A DNA stretch of 64,000 bases from Dillenia suffruticosa (lineage: Eukaryota > Streptophyta > Magnoliopsida > Dilleniales > Dilleniaceae). Positions 1 through 10,793 of this stretch are shown one piece after another (position 1 is the first letter of the stretch; the number at the start of each line of letters is the position of its first letter). A program made the translations under genes and the position numbers. Where the stretch lies: contig JAVTVX010000034.1 in assembly GCA_033439265.1 (NCBI GenBank), forward strand, positions 18,180,501 through 18,244,500, in the 5' to 3' direction. The notes beneath the pieces are model-generated. The model made no database searches and was not told where the DNA came from. It saw only the letters and a list, made by a program, of their open reading frames with translations.

Positions 1-1
1 T

Positions 2-757
2 CATTTCCATGGTGGTGGCTTTTGCATTAGTGAAGCCGATTGGTTCATGTACTATTACATATATGCGCGGCTTGTGCGCATGGCTAGAGCCATTTGCATC
101 TCGGTTTACCTTCGTCGTGCTCCGGAGCACCGGCTCCCAGCTGCATGCGATGACGGTTACTCTGCTTTGCTCTGGCTTCGAGCTGTGGCTCGAGGTGAGT
201 TGCACGACCCGTGGCTTGACACGAATGCAGACTTTAACCGAGTCTTTTTAATTGGTGACAGCTCAGGTGGAAACTTGGTCCATGAGGTTGCTGCTCGGGC
301 AGGTAAAACCAATTTGAGTCCATTGAGGTTAGCGGGTGCGATACCGGTTCACCCGGGTTTTGTACGGTCGAACCGGAGCAAGTCCGAGATAGAAAAACCG
401 CAGACACCATTTTTGACACTGGACATGGTGGACAAGTTCCTGAAATTGGCATTGCCAATAGGGAGCAATAAGGACCACCCAATCACTTGCCCAATGGGGT
501 CTGCAGCGCCGCCAATGGAAAGCCTAAAGTTGCCGCCCATCTTGCTGTGCGTGGCTGGAGAGGATTTGGTGTACGACACAAATATGGAGTACTATGAGGC
601 CCTGAAAAAGGCCGGTAAGGATGTGGAGCTCTATGTCAGTCCCGGAGTGGGCCACAGTTTCTATCTCAACAAGATTGCCATTGACACAGATGCATGTACC
701 TCTGCTCAAACTGATATGCTCTTTCAGGCCATCTCAAATTTCATCAATAAGTACTGA
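2..757 (+). CDS. Plant carboxylesterase (CXE, alpha/beta-hydrolase-3), 5' end outside window
   Basis: The frame is already open at the window edge and ends at TGA 755-757, giving 251 visible residues; CXE proteins are usually 310-330 residues, so roughly 70 N-terminal residues lie outside. The visible part begins with the oxyanion-hole motif HGGG (residues 3-6), then APEHRLP (40-46), the nucleophile elbow GDSSGGN with Ser87, the acidic motif EDLVYD (Asp188/Asp192) and GVGH with the catalytic His218. This is the full Ser-Asp-His set of the plant CXE family, soluble enzymes hydrolysing small esters; GID1 receptors share the fold but lack the His. The substrate cannot be inferred. There is no intron or stop in the visible part. 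A decayed tandem paralogue lies at 8912-9883. It looks functional, although its promoter and N terminus are unseen. Confidence 0.9.
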   Translation, partial: HFHGGGFCISEADWFMYYYIYARLVRMARAICISVYLRRAPEHRLPAACDDGYSALLWLRAVARGELHDPWLDTNADFNRVFLIGDSSGGNLVHEVAARAGKTNLSPLRLAGAIPVHPGFVRSNRSKSEIEKPQTPFLTLDMVDKFLKLALPIGSNKDHPITCPMGSAAPPMESLKLPPILLCVAGEDLVYDTNMEYYEALKKAGKDVELYVSPGVGHSFYLNKIAIDTDACTSAQTDMLFQAISNFINKY

Positions 758-1035
758 TAATATATAACACAGTCCTTGTCTGGATTGTAATATAATATAG
801 TACTTGTGTGACATTTGCACTTTTATGATATTTTCAGTGTTTTCTTATGTCAACATGCGGTCACTAAACACTGCAAGAAAATAGCAATGATGACAAGAAA
901 ATTCCGGGTAATGTCACTGAACCAATCATTTTGAATGGCAATAAAAAAATCTTGTCATTAAAAAATAATTATTAATAACTCGTTACCTTGTCACAAGAAC
1001 CGACTAATCTTGTTACAGGGGCTAATAATTTTATT

Positions 1036-1114
<79 letters not shown>

Positions 1115-1195
1115 AATCTTCTGATTTAATTTTGATGTCATAGTTGTAGTTATTACTTGTATAAATTGAATTATTATTTTCATTTCTTATTGCAG
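758..1195 (+). repeat. 3' flank of carboxylesterase, duplicated at 9884-10332
   Basis: This non-coding stretch is alignable by eye with the sequence after the second carboxylesterase copy, so the duplication extended past the gene. Near 866 it has a CACTA-like end (CACTGCAAGAAAATAGC; the copy near 9979 reads ACTACAAGAAAATAGC) followed by repeated CTTGTCA-type words, suggesting the remnant of a CACTA terminus already present before duplication. Confidence 0.6.
1041..1112. repeat. (CT)n microsatellite
   Basis: About 36 uninterrupted CT units. The duplicate downstream of the second gene copy has only a short CT run near 10160, so the array expanded (or contracted) after duplication. A minus-strand frame of Arg-Glu repeats across it is a by-product. 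Confidence 0.95.
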
Positions 1196-1545
1196 TGTTA
1201 AGCAATTTACGAGACTATGAAAAAAATGGAGAAAAAGAGGAGAGAGAAAGTAAGGAGACCCAAGCTTGAAACTGAGCCCATGAGTCCTTGTTTTTAAAAC
1301 CCTGGAAACAATCCTCTATGAAATCTCTTTGTAAGAAAATCATCAAAAGATTTCGGTTGTGAATTATGTGTAGTTTTCGCTTAGTGATTCCATGCCAATC
1401 AGACAAACACGTGGTTCAATTCTATGTCGATTTGAATTCCGTTGTGAGTTGAACGTTGAACAAGAGGTAATTGTTACTGAGCTTGGAATCATTGGGTTTT
1501 TGGTCGAATGATGTTGTTTGTTGGAATTTTATGGCAAAACAGATA
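1196..1545 (+). mobile_element. Truncated Copia LTR plus leader remnant (same family as Copia B)
   Basis: The sequence matches the Copia B 5' LTR and the first internal bases (compare 10484-10860), including the stretch from GAGACTATG to the AAGAGGTAA word, but lacks the first about 140 bp of the LTR, part of its end and all coding sequence. It occupies the same position behind carboxylesterase copy 1 as Copia B does behind copy 2. It is therefore best read as the deleted partner of Copia B, carried along in the tandem duplication. Confidence 0.65.
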
Positions 1546-2060
1546 GCGTTTGTTGAGTTATGACATATTAATCAAAAAATACTAATATATGAAAATACAA
1601 ACATCGCTTCTTACATTATGAATAATAACTATTTTATGTATATTGTGATTGTTAGACTTTAATAATAACTATTTTTTGTAATATAAAAAATTATATCAAT
1701 CGGTAACAGTTGAATAACAATATAATCGCGAAAAATTCCTTAGGAATCGTCGAATAACTCTTCATAACATTGTTGTTTGGGAAATAGACACAAGAACATG
1801 GACGAAGCAGGAAACACGTGGACCGTTGAAATAAAAAAAATAATATATCTACCTCAGGGTTGTTCTACAAAAGCAGGAAACACATCTTCTGCCAACACAA
1901 TAATATATCAAATAAAATGGTTGTCCTCCAAAAGTTTAAAATAATAAACAGTTAACCCCTCACCAAGTGTTGAATGTGTTTGGAATTTCTCATGCATCCC
2001 CTTTAGATTTCGTGGTAAGGGTCGTGCATTTTCACTAGGCCCCATTCACACGTTACGCCC
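1546..2060. other. AT-rich intergenic sequence upstream of the second carboxylesterase
   Basis: No coding sequence or recognisable repeat was seen. The last 100 bases become GC-richer and lead into the TATA box of the second carboxylesterase copy. Confidence 0.5.
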
Positions 2061-2071
2061 ACCAACTCCAT

Positions 2072-2080
2072 TCTATAAAG
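2072..2080 (+). promoter_or_regulatory. TATA box of carboxylesterase pseudogene
   Basis: TCTATAAAG lies 11 bp before the Copia A LTR. Removing Copia A would place this box about 100 bp upstream of the ATG at 8912, a normal plant promoter to start-codon spacing, so the core promoter and its gene were separated by the insertion. Confidence 0.55.
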
Positions 2081-2090
2081 CCACCCCACA

Positions 2091-2488
2091 TGTACATATG
2101 TGGCAAAAAAAAAAACAAAACAAAACAAAAATTTGAATCCCACATTAATCGGCAAGTGGGGGTGAGAGGAAGTTCTTTGCCTATGAATAATGCCTCCTCC
2201 CCTTTGGTTGAGGCACACCAATTACCTCTCATCTTTTGAACAATTTTTTCTTCTCTATTATAATATTTTATTGAATATTAGTAAAATATTAACAAGTATG
2301 TAAACATATTTAGCTGAATCTCTTTAATTTTCTTTTTTATATTTTTTCTTTATTTAATAATTATTATCGGGTATAATTATAGTGATATATTTTACTATTA
2401 AATTATTACTTTTTTTTGAGAAAATTATCTTAAAATGATTTTTCAGTACAATCATTCACACGTTATCCATACCCAAACTTTTGCAACA
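2091..2488 (+). repeat. Copia A 5' LTR
   Basis: It aligns over its whole length with 8442-8827, sharing landmarks such as GGAAGTTCTTTGC, TTTGGTTGAGGCACACCAA and the final ACTT-TGCAACA. It starts TG and ends CA, and the primer-binding site follows two bases later. Confidence 0.85.
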
Positions 2489-2703
2489 ATTGGTATTAGA
2501 GTCCGGTCTATCTAAATATGTTATGTGATTGCAGTTTTGTCTGATCTTTCGTATTAGAAAAAGATTTTCTTAAGACTAATTGGAATTGAGCCCAGTTGAT
2601 CTTATTATGTTTTGTGGTTGTAGTCTAGTATGATTTTTCACATCAAGAAAAGATTTTTCTGGATTAGTCGGTATTTTGTATCAGTGGTTATTAAATAGTA
2701 TAG

Positions 2704-3490
2704 GTGACAGAAATGGTTGACAGTACAAAGTTATCCATATCAACATCATCAATTCTGGCGAGAACTACAGTGACTAATGTCAGATCTGCAGTGGAGATTT
2801 TTGATGGAACTAGTCATTTCAGCATTTGGCAAAGTGAGGTTCTAGATATTCTTTTGCAACAAAGTCTATACATTCCCATTGAAGAAGAGAAATCATATGG
2901 TACTGAGGAGAAAGAATCGAAGATGATGAATAGATTGGCATGTGGTACAATTCCATCATGCCTTTTTAGAGTGCAAAAGTATGCCTTTTAAAAAAATTTT
3001 CTACTAGTAAATTGTGAAAGGTATTAGAAAAAATATTTTGAAAAAGAGCAGTCAGAATAGACTCTATATGAAAAAGAGATTGTTTTGCTTCAACTATATT
3101 CTAGGTACCACTATGAATGATTGCATCACCAGGTTTAATCAATTGGTGACTATTCTGATGAATATGGATGAGACTTTCAAAGATGAAAATCTGGCTCTGA
3201 TGTTGTTGGGATCCCTTTATGACAAATTTGAATATCTCAAAATTACTCTACTTCACGAGAAAGCTGTTGCCTCTTAGTGAAATAACTGCAACATTATACA
3301 GTTACAAACTAAGAAAGAAAGAAAAGCAAGAAAATACAACTGAAGAAGCAGAAGTGTTAACTGTTAGAGGGCATTCGTAGAGTCAGAATAAAGGGATAAG
3401 AGGGAGATCAAAGTTAAGGTCCAAACCAAATAAAGATGAATGTGTCTTTTGTTGAGAAAAGAAAGATTATCCGAAACTGAAAAATAAAGG
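2704..3490 (+). pseudogene. Copia A gag remnant
   Basis: Frames at 2704-2991 and 3014-3277 encode pieces of a Copia gag (UBN2-type) protein. The N-terminal part contains a FDGTSHFSIWQSEVLDILLQQ-like segment typical of Tnt1/Tork gag, and the second part carries the later gag helices ending in an LLGSLY...LLHEKA motif. A damaged zinc knuckle (Cys-x2-Cys, then an in-frame stop) follows near 3440. Gag would form the virus-like particle of the retrotransposon. Frameshifts and stops separate the pieces; no intact product is possible. Confidence 0.75.
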
Positions 3491-3537
3491 CAAACTAGAT
3501 AAAAGGAAAGCTATATCAAATTCAAATGTAGCTGAAT

Positions 3538-4855
3538 ATGATGATACTAATTCAAACATCTCACTTTCTATTGCACCATCAACAAGCCATTCTAGTACGT
3601 GATTATTGGATTCTGGTTGCAGTCACTATATGTATCCCAATTGAGAATGATTCTCTGATTTTAAAGAATAAAAATGTAGAGCAGTCTACACAGCAAATAA
3701 TATCCCTCTCACCACACATGGGATTGGTTCAATTCACTTGAGAAATCATGAGGGATCAATCAGAATTTTAACAGGTATTCGATATGTACCAAATTTGAAG
3801 AAGAATCTCATTTCCATCGGATCATTAAAATCAAAAGATTTCAATATGAAGGTGAGAGATGGAGTAATAAAAATCATCTCTGGTGCACTCATGGTGGTAA
3901 AAGGAATTCAAAAAAATAACAATGTGTATTATTTTCTGAGTGGTATAGTTGTTGGGATAGCGGCAATAGTAGCAGTTTCTACTCATAATCGGGATTTAAA
4001 AGCAACTAGATTGTAGCATATGCAGATCGGGTATGCTGGAGAAAAATTCTTAAAATTTCTAATAGATCAAGGATTGTTAAAAGAAGTACAAGTTTGTAAA
4101 TTGGATTTTTGTGAGCATTGCATCAAAGGAAAGCAAACAAGGGTGGAATTTGGTACAACAATCCATGATACTAAAGGTATTTTGGATTATGTTCATTCAG
4201 ATGTGCGGGGACCTTCCAAAACAATTTCATTGGGAGAAAAGCATTATTATGCAACCTTTGTTGATGACTTTTTTCGGAGAATTTGGGTGCATCCAATGAA
4301 GACAAAGGATGAAATGGTGGGAATTTTCCGTAAATGGAAAAAATGGTGGAGTTCAAATAGGTAGAAAAATCAAACATTTCCACACAAATAATGATGTAGT
4401 GTTAAGAAATGATCCATTTTCGAAAATTTGTGAAGATGAAGGCATTGTCAGAGGCTTCATCGTCAAGAATATACCACAACAAAATGGGATGATAGAGTGT
4501 ATGAACCGAACATTGTTAGAGATGGTTCAGTGCATATTGTCCAATGTTGGGTTGGGTAAAAAATTTTCTATGCTTGTCATCTTATAAACTATTTGCAATC
4601 TACCGCTACTGGTAGTAAAATATTAATAGAGAAATGGTTCGAAAAGCCTGTTGTAGATTATGATTTTTTGCGTGTATTTGGTTCCACTACATATTATCAT
4701 GTTAAGGAGTCAAAACTGGATCCTAGAGCAAAGAAGACAATCTTCACGGGGATCACAGTTGGGGTAAAAGGCTATCACCTTTGGCATCCAGAAGCAAAGA
4801 AAGTAATTTTCAGTAGGAATGTTACTTTTGATGAATATATCATGTCAAAGGTAAC
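3538..4855 (+). pseudogene. Copia A protease and integrase remnant
   Basis: The aspartic protease active site LDSGCSHYM is readable at about 3608-3634. It is followed by YVPNLKKNLIS (near 3783) and the pre-integrase zinc-binding region near 4016-4125 (His...His...CEHC). The integrase core then follows, with HSDVRGPS near 4195, a VDDFFRRIWV block near 4258, PQQNGMIE near 4475 and a C-terminal FGSTTYYHV...HPEAKKVIFSRNV part (4680-4830). Frame changes and in-frame stops interrupt it repeatedly. It normally cleaves the polyprotein and inserts cDNA. The coding match stops exactly where the solo LTR begins, at 4856. Confidence 0.8.
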
Positions 4856-5409
4856 TGTAACACCAAGCCAAAAAAAAAAAAAAAAAAAAAAAGGAGAGCC
4901 AAAACGCAGCGTTTTGGCCCTCCCCAAATTTGATTTAAGGCTAAAGCCCCAAATTCCCTTCTCTCTCTCTCTCTCCCCCGACCTTTCATCTTCCCGCGGC
5001 TCTCCTCCTTCGGCTGCTGCCCCTCGCCTTCCACTGCCACCGCCGCCGCCATCGTCTCCTCCTTCTTCCTTCTTCTTCTTCTTCTCCTTCTTCTTTTTCT
5101 GCTTCTTCTTCTTTCTTCCTGCGGCTCACTCTCCTTTCTGCAGTCGCGATTGTTCGCGATCTCACCTCCTTCGCAAGCTCCGCCGAGCGCCGCCACTGCG
5201 TGATCTCGCTTCCGTCCGTGAACAGCCGCCACCAGCAGCAACCCCCTCCTGCCACCATCGCGCGAGCTTGAGCGCTCCACAGCGCGATCCCCTAGCCACA
5301 GCACTAGCCCAGACCGCGAGCGCGAGCCCAGGCCGCGAGCTCATGAGCGCGCGCGAACCCAGCGCACGAGCGTGCGCGAACACAGCGTGCACGAGCACGC
5401 AGCAGCGCG

Positions 5410-5525
5410 CGGCCCAGCGCACGAGCGTGCACGGGCGTGAGGCCCAGCACACGAGCATGCACGGGCGTGAGGCCCAGCGCACGAGCATGCACGGGCACGC
5501 GGCCCAGCGCACGGGTACGTGGCCC
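5410..5525 (+). repeat. 30-bp tandem repeat in GC-rich LTR block
   Basis: Nearly four units of 30 bp, each starting GCCCAGCGCACGAGC and containing GCACGGGC. The long frames seen here on both strands come from the GC-rich, stop-poor repeats and are not believable genes. Confidence 0.7.
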
Positions 5526-7139
5526 AGCACGCGCGAGCCGGAGCACGAGCGCGCACCAGCACAGCGCACGGGCGAGCACCAGCCCGCAGGCCCATCAGCA
5601 GCAAGCCCACGGGCCCACCAGGCCCGACAGCCCTTCCAAGCCCGTAGGCCCAGTACGGCCCGCGGCCCAGTCCGGCCCCTGGCCCGCTAGCCCACGACGA
5701 CCCGTGACCTTTTACGAAGGTAAATGAATTCTCGATTCCGCGTACATACTAGGGTTTCGAAAATTATTGGTAATTTGACTTAAATTTCTCACTTGTGTTT
5801 CAAATGGTAAACATTATAGGTTTTAGACCAAGTTGACGGACGAACGAAAGCTAGATCCGGAAATCCGAGAAACCCTAGGTGAGAGAAATGCAACCTTTTC
5901 AACATTTGAATTAATTCTATCGAAATTAGGTCGAATTTAGATCGAGAGTTGCATAATATATTGAAATGTGTGAAATCCGAGGAAAATTAGACAAAAAAAT
6001 GAGAAATATTAGAAACTCGACCATTGGTGAGTCAGATGAGTCGAAATTGAGGAAACGAGAATCTATAACGAAATTTTGTAAATTAGGTGATATATATTTG
6101 GAAGGGAAAAATTGAAAATCCCTGATTTGGCCTTTATTTGATATTAAATGTTGATAATCTGATTTAGGTTTATCTTTTGGAGACTCGAGCGGTCAGATCC
6201 GATTTGGCTTGTCAGTAGGGAGTGACTTCCCTTCCGTAGAACTGTGAGTGGGACTTTGACATTCGCTATTGATTGAAAACCATGTTTCAAAAATACTTTT
6301 AAATAACATGTTTTTGCAAATGTTTGATTTTTAGAATTTTCGAATATTTGATGAATGTTTTGTGACCTTTGGAGTGTCTAAATTCTGACTTTATTGATAC
6401 GCATCCATGAGTTTTGATAACTGTATATTGTGCCACATTTTCGACATATTGATATGTTTTAATGCTTTCACTGTATTGGCACATGGTTTTAAATCAATTT
6501 ACTTATATATTGGGCTGTATGCCCGGCCGACGTTATGATATTATGCATGGGGCTATATGCCCGGCCGATCTGGTGATGGGATGCATGGGGCTACGTGCCC
6601 GGCTGATATGATATTGTGATCCGTAGCTACGAAGGACATCTGGTTGAGGCACCCCTTGTGTCCGGATACGCTTCGGCCGTAGGTATCCGCCAGATCGTCG
6701 TGTGTATGGGTGCCCCAGCTTGACCCTCATCGGAGAGGACGTTGAGTACGGCTCCGTCTAGCACCAGGCGGGGGCACCATACACGGCTGACTAGTTATAT
6801 GTACATTATTATTATTTACAGGCTAGTTGGGGTAGTCTGTGACCAATATTGGGGCAGAGAGCCATTATTTAATATTTACATTTGGAAAAACCCCCAATGC
6901 GCCGTCCTTGGTCGAGGTAGACCATTGCCGGGAATATTTCATTGGCCGGCTCTTCGCGACATTGATGTAAATATTGGATGCATATCTTACTTTCTGATGT
7001 GTGCGTATTATATATGATTTTGAAATAACATGATCGGTTTGCACACTGTGGATATTTTCTTATCTATGCTTTGACACTCCAAATTCACCTCGATATTGAT
7101 AGTATGATGTCAATCCCCTCACTTACTGAGTATTCTCCC

Positions 7140-7951
7140 TGTCATGCCCCGAACCGGGATCGTGAACAGCCGCCCGTTGTCCCTGGATGCCGGCTGTATT
7201 TTTACAGAAAATCGGACAAAACCTCCCCATAAATCGGAGGTTTCCCAAGTACAATTTCACCTATATATCATATTCATCCTGAAAAATAAGTAAATGGCCA
7301 TCCCGGCCTCTCCAAAATCAACGAATACCACAACCAACATCCAGAACAACGCAAAACTATAAGTTTCTAGCAGTCCTAACAACAGACCTCTACTGTCATG
7401 CCCAATTAGAGCATGAGCAGCCGTCACACCGAGCGGATTTAAATTCTACGCATATATAAAATAAATTCCCAAATTATTTTTAAATATTTACAAATGCCTC
7501 AATGCAATGAAATAATTAATACGAAAGTTTCACGAATAAAAGTCCATAATTTATACATGGGGTCTGTTGTTGATTATTTCATTGCATTGAGACATTTGTA
7601 AATATTTAAAAATAACTTGGGAATTTATTTTATATATGCGTAGAATTTAAATCCGCTCGGTATGGCGACTGCTCATGCTCTAGTTGAGCATGACAGTAGA
7701 GGTCTGTTACTAGAACTGCTAGAAACTTATAGTCTTGCGTTGTTCTGGATGTTGGTTGTGGTATTTGTTGATTTTGGAGAGGTCGGGATGGCCATTTACT
7801 TATTTTTTTTAGGATGAATATGATAAACAGGTGAAATTGTACTCGGGAAACCTCCGATTTATGGGGAGGTTCTGTCCGATTTTTTGTAAAAATACAGTCG
7901 GCATCCAGGGACAACGGGCGGCTGTTCACGATCCCGGTTCGGGGCGTGACA
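7140..7951. repeat. Large inverted repeat (about 380-bp arms) at the end of solo LTR L1
   Basis: The left arm 7140-7518 is the reverse complement of the right arm 7571-7951 with only scattered differences (about 95% by eye), separated by about 50 bp. The right arm is the normal LTR 3' end (as in L2 and L3). The left arm replaces the about 240 bp found there in L3, so the end of this LTR was duplicated in inverted orientation. Confidence 0.9.
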
Positions 7952-7956
7952 GTAAC

Positions 7957-8441
7957 TCTGAAAAATATTGAGTACACAGGTTGTACTCCAAAATAGGTAG
8001 AATTTGAAAGAAACAGAATTATCCCAGCAAATGAAGAAGTTGATGGTGACTCTCGTATAGTAGAAGAAGAGTCAAATAAAGAAGAGTTGTAGATCTAAGA
8101 ATCATCACACCAACTTGAATAAATTGCACTAAAAAGGGGAAAAAAACCATTAAACCACCTATTCGTTATACAAATATAGTCGTTTCTATATTAGCAATTC
8201 AAATCAATGATATTCCTGCCACCTACAATGAAGCAGTTCAAAGTTTAGAATAAGAGCAATTGAGGATTGCAATGAAAGAGGAGATGCAATCCTTTCAAAG
8301 TAGTGACTGCGGTTAAATTTTACTATTATTTGAATTTGATCAATATTATTGAAAATTGAATATTGTAAAGACTATTATTGATTGTAGGAGAGAGTTGTAA
8401 GAAATTTTTTATTTTTTATTTTTTTTGCCAAGTTAGAGAGT
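7957..8441 (+). pseudogene. Copia A remnant between solo LTR and 3' LTR
   Basis: About 8200-8320 reads as the conserved stretch just upstream of Copia reverse transcriptase (YNEAVQSLE...EEMQSF) with stops. It then jumps to the AT-rich sequence and GGAGAGAG purine tract before the 3' LTR. The polymerase and RNase H domains have been deleted, making the element non-autonomous. Confidence 0.6.
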
Positions 8442-8827
8442 TGTAAATATGTGGCAAAAAAGAAAAAAATAGGTGAATTCCACATTGGTCGTCAAGTGGG
8501 AGTAAGGGGAAGTTCTTTGCGTATAAATAGCCCCACCCCCCTCTTTGGTTGAGGCACACCAATTGCCTCTCATCCTTTAGGCAATTTTTCTCATCTTTTG
8601 TAATATTTTATTGAATATTATTGAAATATTATTCTGATAAAATCCAAAAAAGTAGACATATTTAGTCGAATTTCGTTAAATTTTTGGGTGTTCTTTCTTT
8701 ATTTAATATTTGTTGTTGGGTATAGTTATAGTGATGTATTGTGCTATTAAATTATCCCTTTTTGAAAAATTATTTTGAGATGATTTTTTAATACAATTGT
8801 TCACGTGCGGCCCAAACTTCTGCAACA
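8442..8827 (+). repeat. Copia A 3' LTR
   Basis: Partner of 2091-2488. Contains a TATA-like GTATAAATAG at about 8521. Because it ends 85 bp before the carboxylesterase start codon, it could in principle drive read-through transcription into the pseudogene. Confidence 0.85.
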
Positions 8828-8911
8828 GCGCAAACCCACATTTCTCATCCATCTCTCGCCCAATCAATCTCATTACAAACACCCAGTAAGAAAACAGAAA
8901 GCTTCAAAGCC

Positions 8912-9883
8912 ATGGCAAGCGACACCTAGAAAATAGTGGTGGAAAATGTCTTCGGCTAGCTCAGGGTGTCTAGTGACGGTTTCGTTAACTGTACCTGGAG
9001 TGGACCACCTCAAGTGAAATTCATGGCCGAACAGGTTCCCGCCCACCAGGAATTTGCGGAGGGAGTTGCAACCCGAGACGTGGTTGTGGATTCCAAGTCA
9101 GGTCTTCGGGTGAGGATTTACTTACCCGAACTAAACCCGGAGAAGACCCATCTAAGTTTCCCGTCATACTTTATTTCCATGGAGGTGGCTTTTGCATTAG
9201 TGAAGCCAATTGGTACATGTACTAATACATATATATGCGGCTTGCGCGCATGGCTAGAGCCATTTGCATCTCGGTTTACCTTCGTCGTGCTCCGGAGCAC
9301 CGGCTCCCAGCCACATGCAATGACGGTTACTCTGCTTTCCTCTGCGCGACCCGTGGCTTAACACGAACGCAGACTTTACACAAGTCTTTTTAATTGGCGA
9401 CAGCACAGGTGGAAACTTGGTCCATGAGGTTGCGGCTAGGGCTGGTAAAACCGATTTGAGTCCATTGAGGTTAGCGGGTCCCGGGTTTTGTACGGTCGAT
9501 CCGGAGCAAGTCCGAGATGGAAAAACCGGAGACCATTTTTGACACTGGACATGGTGGACAAGTTCTTAAAATTGGCATTGCCAATAGGGAGCAACAAGGA
9601 CCGCCCCATCACTTGCCTAATGGGGCCTGCAGCGCCGCCAATGGAAAGCCTAAAGTTGCCGCCCATCTTGCTGTGCGTGGCTGGAGAGGATTTGGTGTAC
9701 GACACAAATATGGAGTACTATGAGGCCATGAAAAAGGCCGGTAAGGATGTGGAGCTCTATGTTAGTCCCGGAGTGGGCCACAGTTTCTCTCTCAACAAGA
9801 TTGCCATTGACACAGCTGCATGTACCTCTGCTCAAACTGATCTGCTCTTTCAAGCCATCTCAAATTTCATCAAGAAGTTCTGA
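8912..9883 (+). pseudogene. Carboxylesterase pseudogene (tandem paralogue of 2-757)
   Basis: The ATG at 8912 opens a CXE N terminus, but in-frame TAG codons follow at codon 6 (8927-8929) and at 8957-8959. Relative to copy 1 there is a 1-nt frame change near 9150-9180 just before the HGGG motif, a stop in the following segment (near 9223), a 28-nt deletion near 9344, a 14-nt deletion near 9480 and a 2-nt deletion near 9530. The nucleophile elbow reads GDSTGGN instead of GDSSGGN, and the Asp and His motifs survive near 9690 and 9780. The C terminus ends at TGA 9881-9883 as in copy 1. It supplies the N-terminal sequence missing from copy 1 by homology, but encodes no enzyme. Copia A lies between it and its TATA box. 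Confidence 0.92.
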
Positions 9884-10332
9884 GAATATATAATACAGTC
9901 CTTGTTTGGATTGTAATATAATATGGTACTTGTGTGACATTTGTATTTTTATGCTATTTTTATAGTGTTTTCTTTTGTCAACTACAAGAAAATAGCAATG
10001 ATGTGACAAGAAATTTGTGGGTATTGTCACTCAACCACTCATTTTGAATGAGAATAAAAAATCTTGTCATTGAAAAATAATTATTTAATAACAACCCGTC
10101 AACTTTTCACAAGAACCAACAAATCTTTTGTTACAAGAGCTAATAATTTTATTATTTCCCTCTCTCTCTCTCTCTTCTGATTTTAATTTTGATGTCATAG
10201 TTGTAGCTATTACTCGTATAAATTGAATTATTGTTTTCATTTTTTATTGCAAAGTTAAATTAACAAATTCAAAGTTGAAGTGATCTCTTTTTCTCCCTCA
10301 TCTTTCAAATTTACCTTTTTGACAACTCTTTT
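9884..10332 (+). repeat. 3' flank of carboxylesterase pseudogene
   Basis: Homologous to 758-1195, including the CACTA-like CTACAAGAAAATAGC word and a short CT run. It contains no gene of its own. Confidence 0.6.
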
Positions 10333-10793
10333 TGTTGGAAGCCTGCGTTGTTCGGATCAACATTGGTGGACGCCCACGATGAGTCGATTCGATTGACTTG
10401 CTTCCTCTCTATTGCCCCAGGATGAATATTTCAAACAAAACCTCAAGCACATGTTTTATGAGTGCTGTTAAGCATAAGGTATTATACAAGACTATGAAAA
10501 ATTAAAAAAAAAAAAAAAGAAAAAAAGGAGGGAGAAATTTAAGAGACTCAAGCTTGGAACAGAACCCATGAGTCCTTGTTTTAAAACCCTAGAAACAATC
10601 CTCTGTGAAATCTCTTTGCAAGAAAATTATCAAAGGATTTCGATTGCATGTGTGATTTCCGTTTAGTGATTCCATACCAATCATATGAGCACGTGATTCA
10701 ATTCTACGTCGATTTGAATTCCACCGTGAGTTGGATGTAAGATAAAAGGTAACTGTTATTCTAAATTCCTTGTCTGATGTCATATTTCCATCA
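10333..10793 (+). repeat. Copia B 5' LTR
   Basis: Aligns with 16627-17068; shared landmarks include CCTCAAGCACATGTTT, GACTCAAGCTTG and TTGATGTCAT-like words near the end. Confidence 0.85.

Larger units (their letters stand above)
4856..7951 (+). mobile_element. Solo LTR of Tekay-type Ty3/gypsy element (copy L1)
   Basis: The repeat begins TGTAACACC and ends GCGTGACA, with a perfect 5-bp target duplication GTAAC at 4851-4855 and 7952-7956; no coding sequence lies between, so it is a solo LTR. Parts in order: poly(A) run, 19-bp palindrome at 4899-4917, CT-rich tract, very GC-rich CpG-dense block (5170-5710), AT-rich middle, short GGGGCTAxxTGCCCGGC repeats (6510-6605), and a terminal segment. 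Assignment to Tekay/Del rests on the related LTR attached to a chromodomain pol end at 63570-64000. It differs from L2 and L3 in carrying an inverted duplication of its own 3' end (7140-7518). Confidence 0.85.
2091..8827 (+). mobile_element. Copia A: degenerate Ty1/copia retrotransposon (Tork/Tnt1-like)
   Basis: The element has LTRs at 2091-2488 (TGTACATATG to TGCAACA) and 8442-8827 (TGTAAATATG to TGCAACA), strongly diverged from each other, so it is old. A tRNA-Met type primer-binding site (TGGTATTAGAG) starts at 2491. The internal order is gag, protease, integrase, then only a scrap of the region before reverse transcriptase near 8200-8320; the RT and RNase H domains are gone. A Tekay-type solo LTR (4856-7951) is nested right after the integrase. 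The flanks CCACA and GCGCA are only a 3/5 match as target duplication. It lies between TATA box and start codon of the downstream carboxylesterase. Confidence 0.85.

Noticed and set aside
972..1205. Arg-Glu repeat frame
   Set aside because: Translation of the (CT)n microsatellite.
4840..5690. Long frames on both strands (up to 365 codons, one reading from integrase into the GC-rich block)
   Set aside because: The plus frame is integrase remnant running into the inserted solo LTR; the rest is translated GC-rich repeat and CT tract with Ala, Arg, Pro or Ser bias. Equivalent frames in L2 (30980-32071) are also on the antisense strand.
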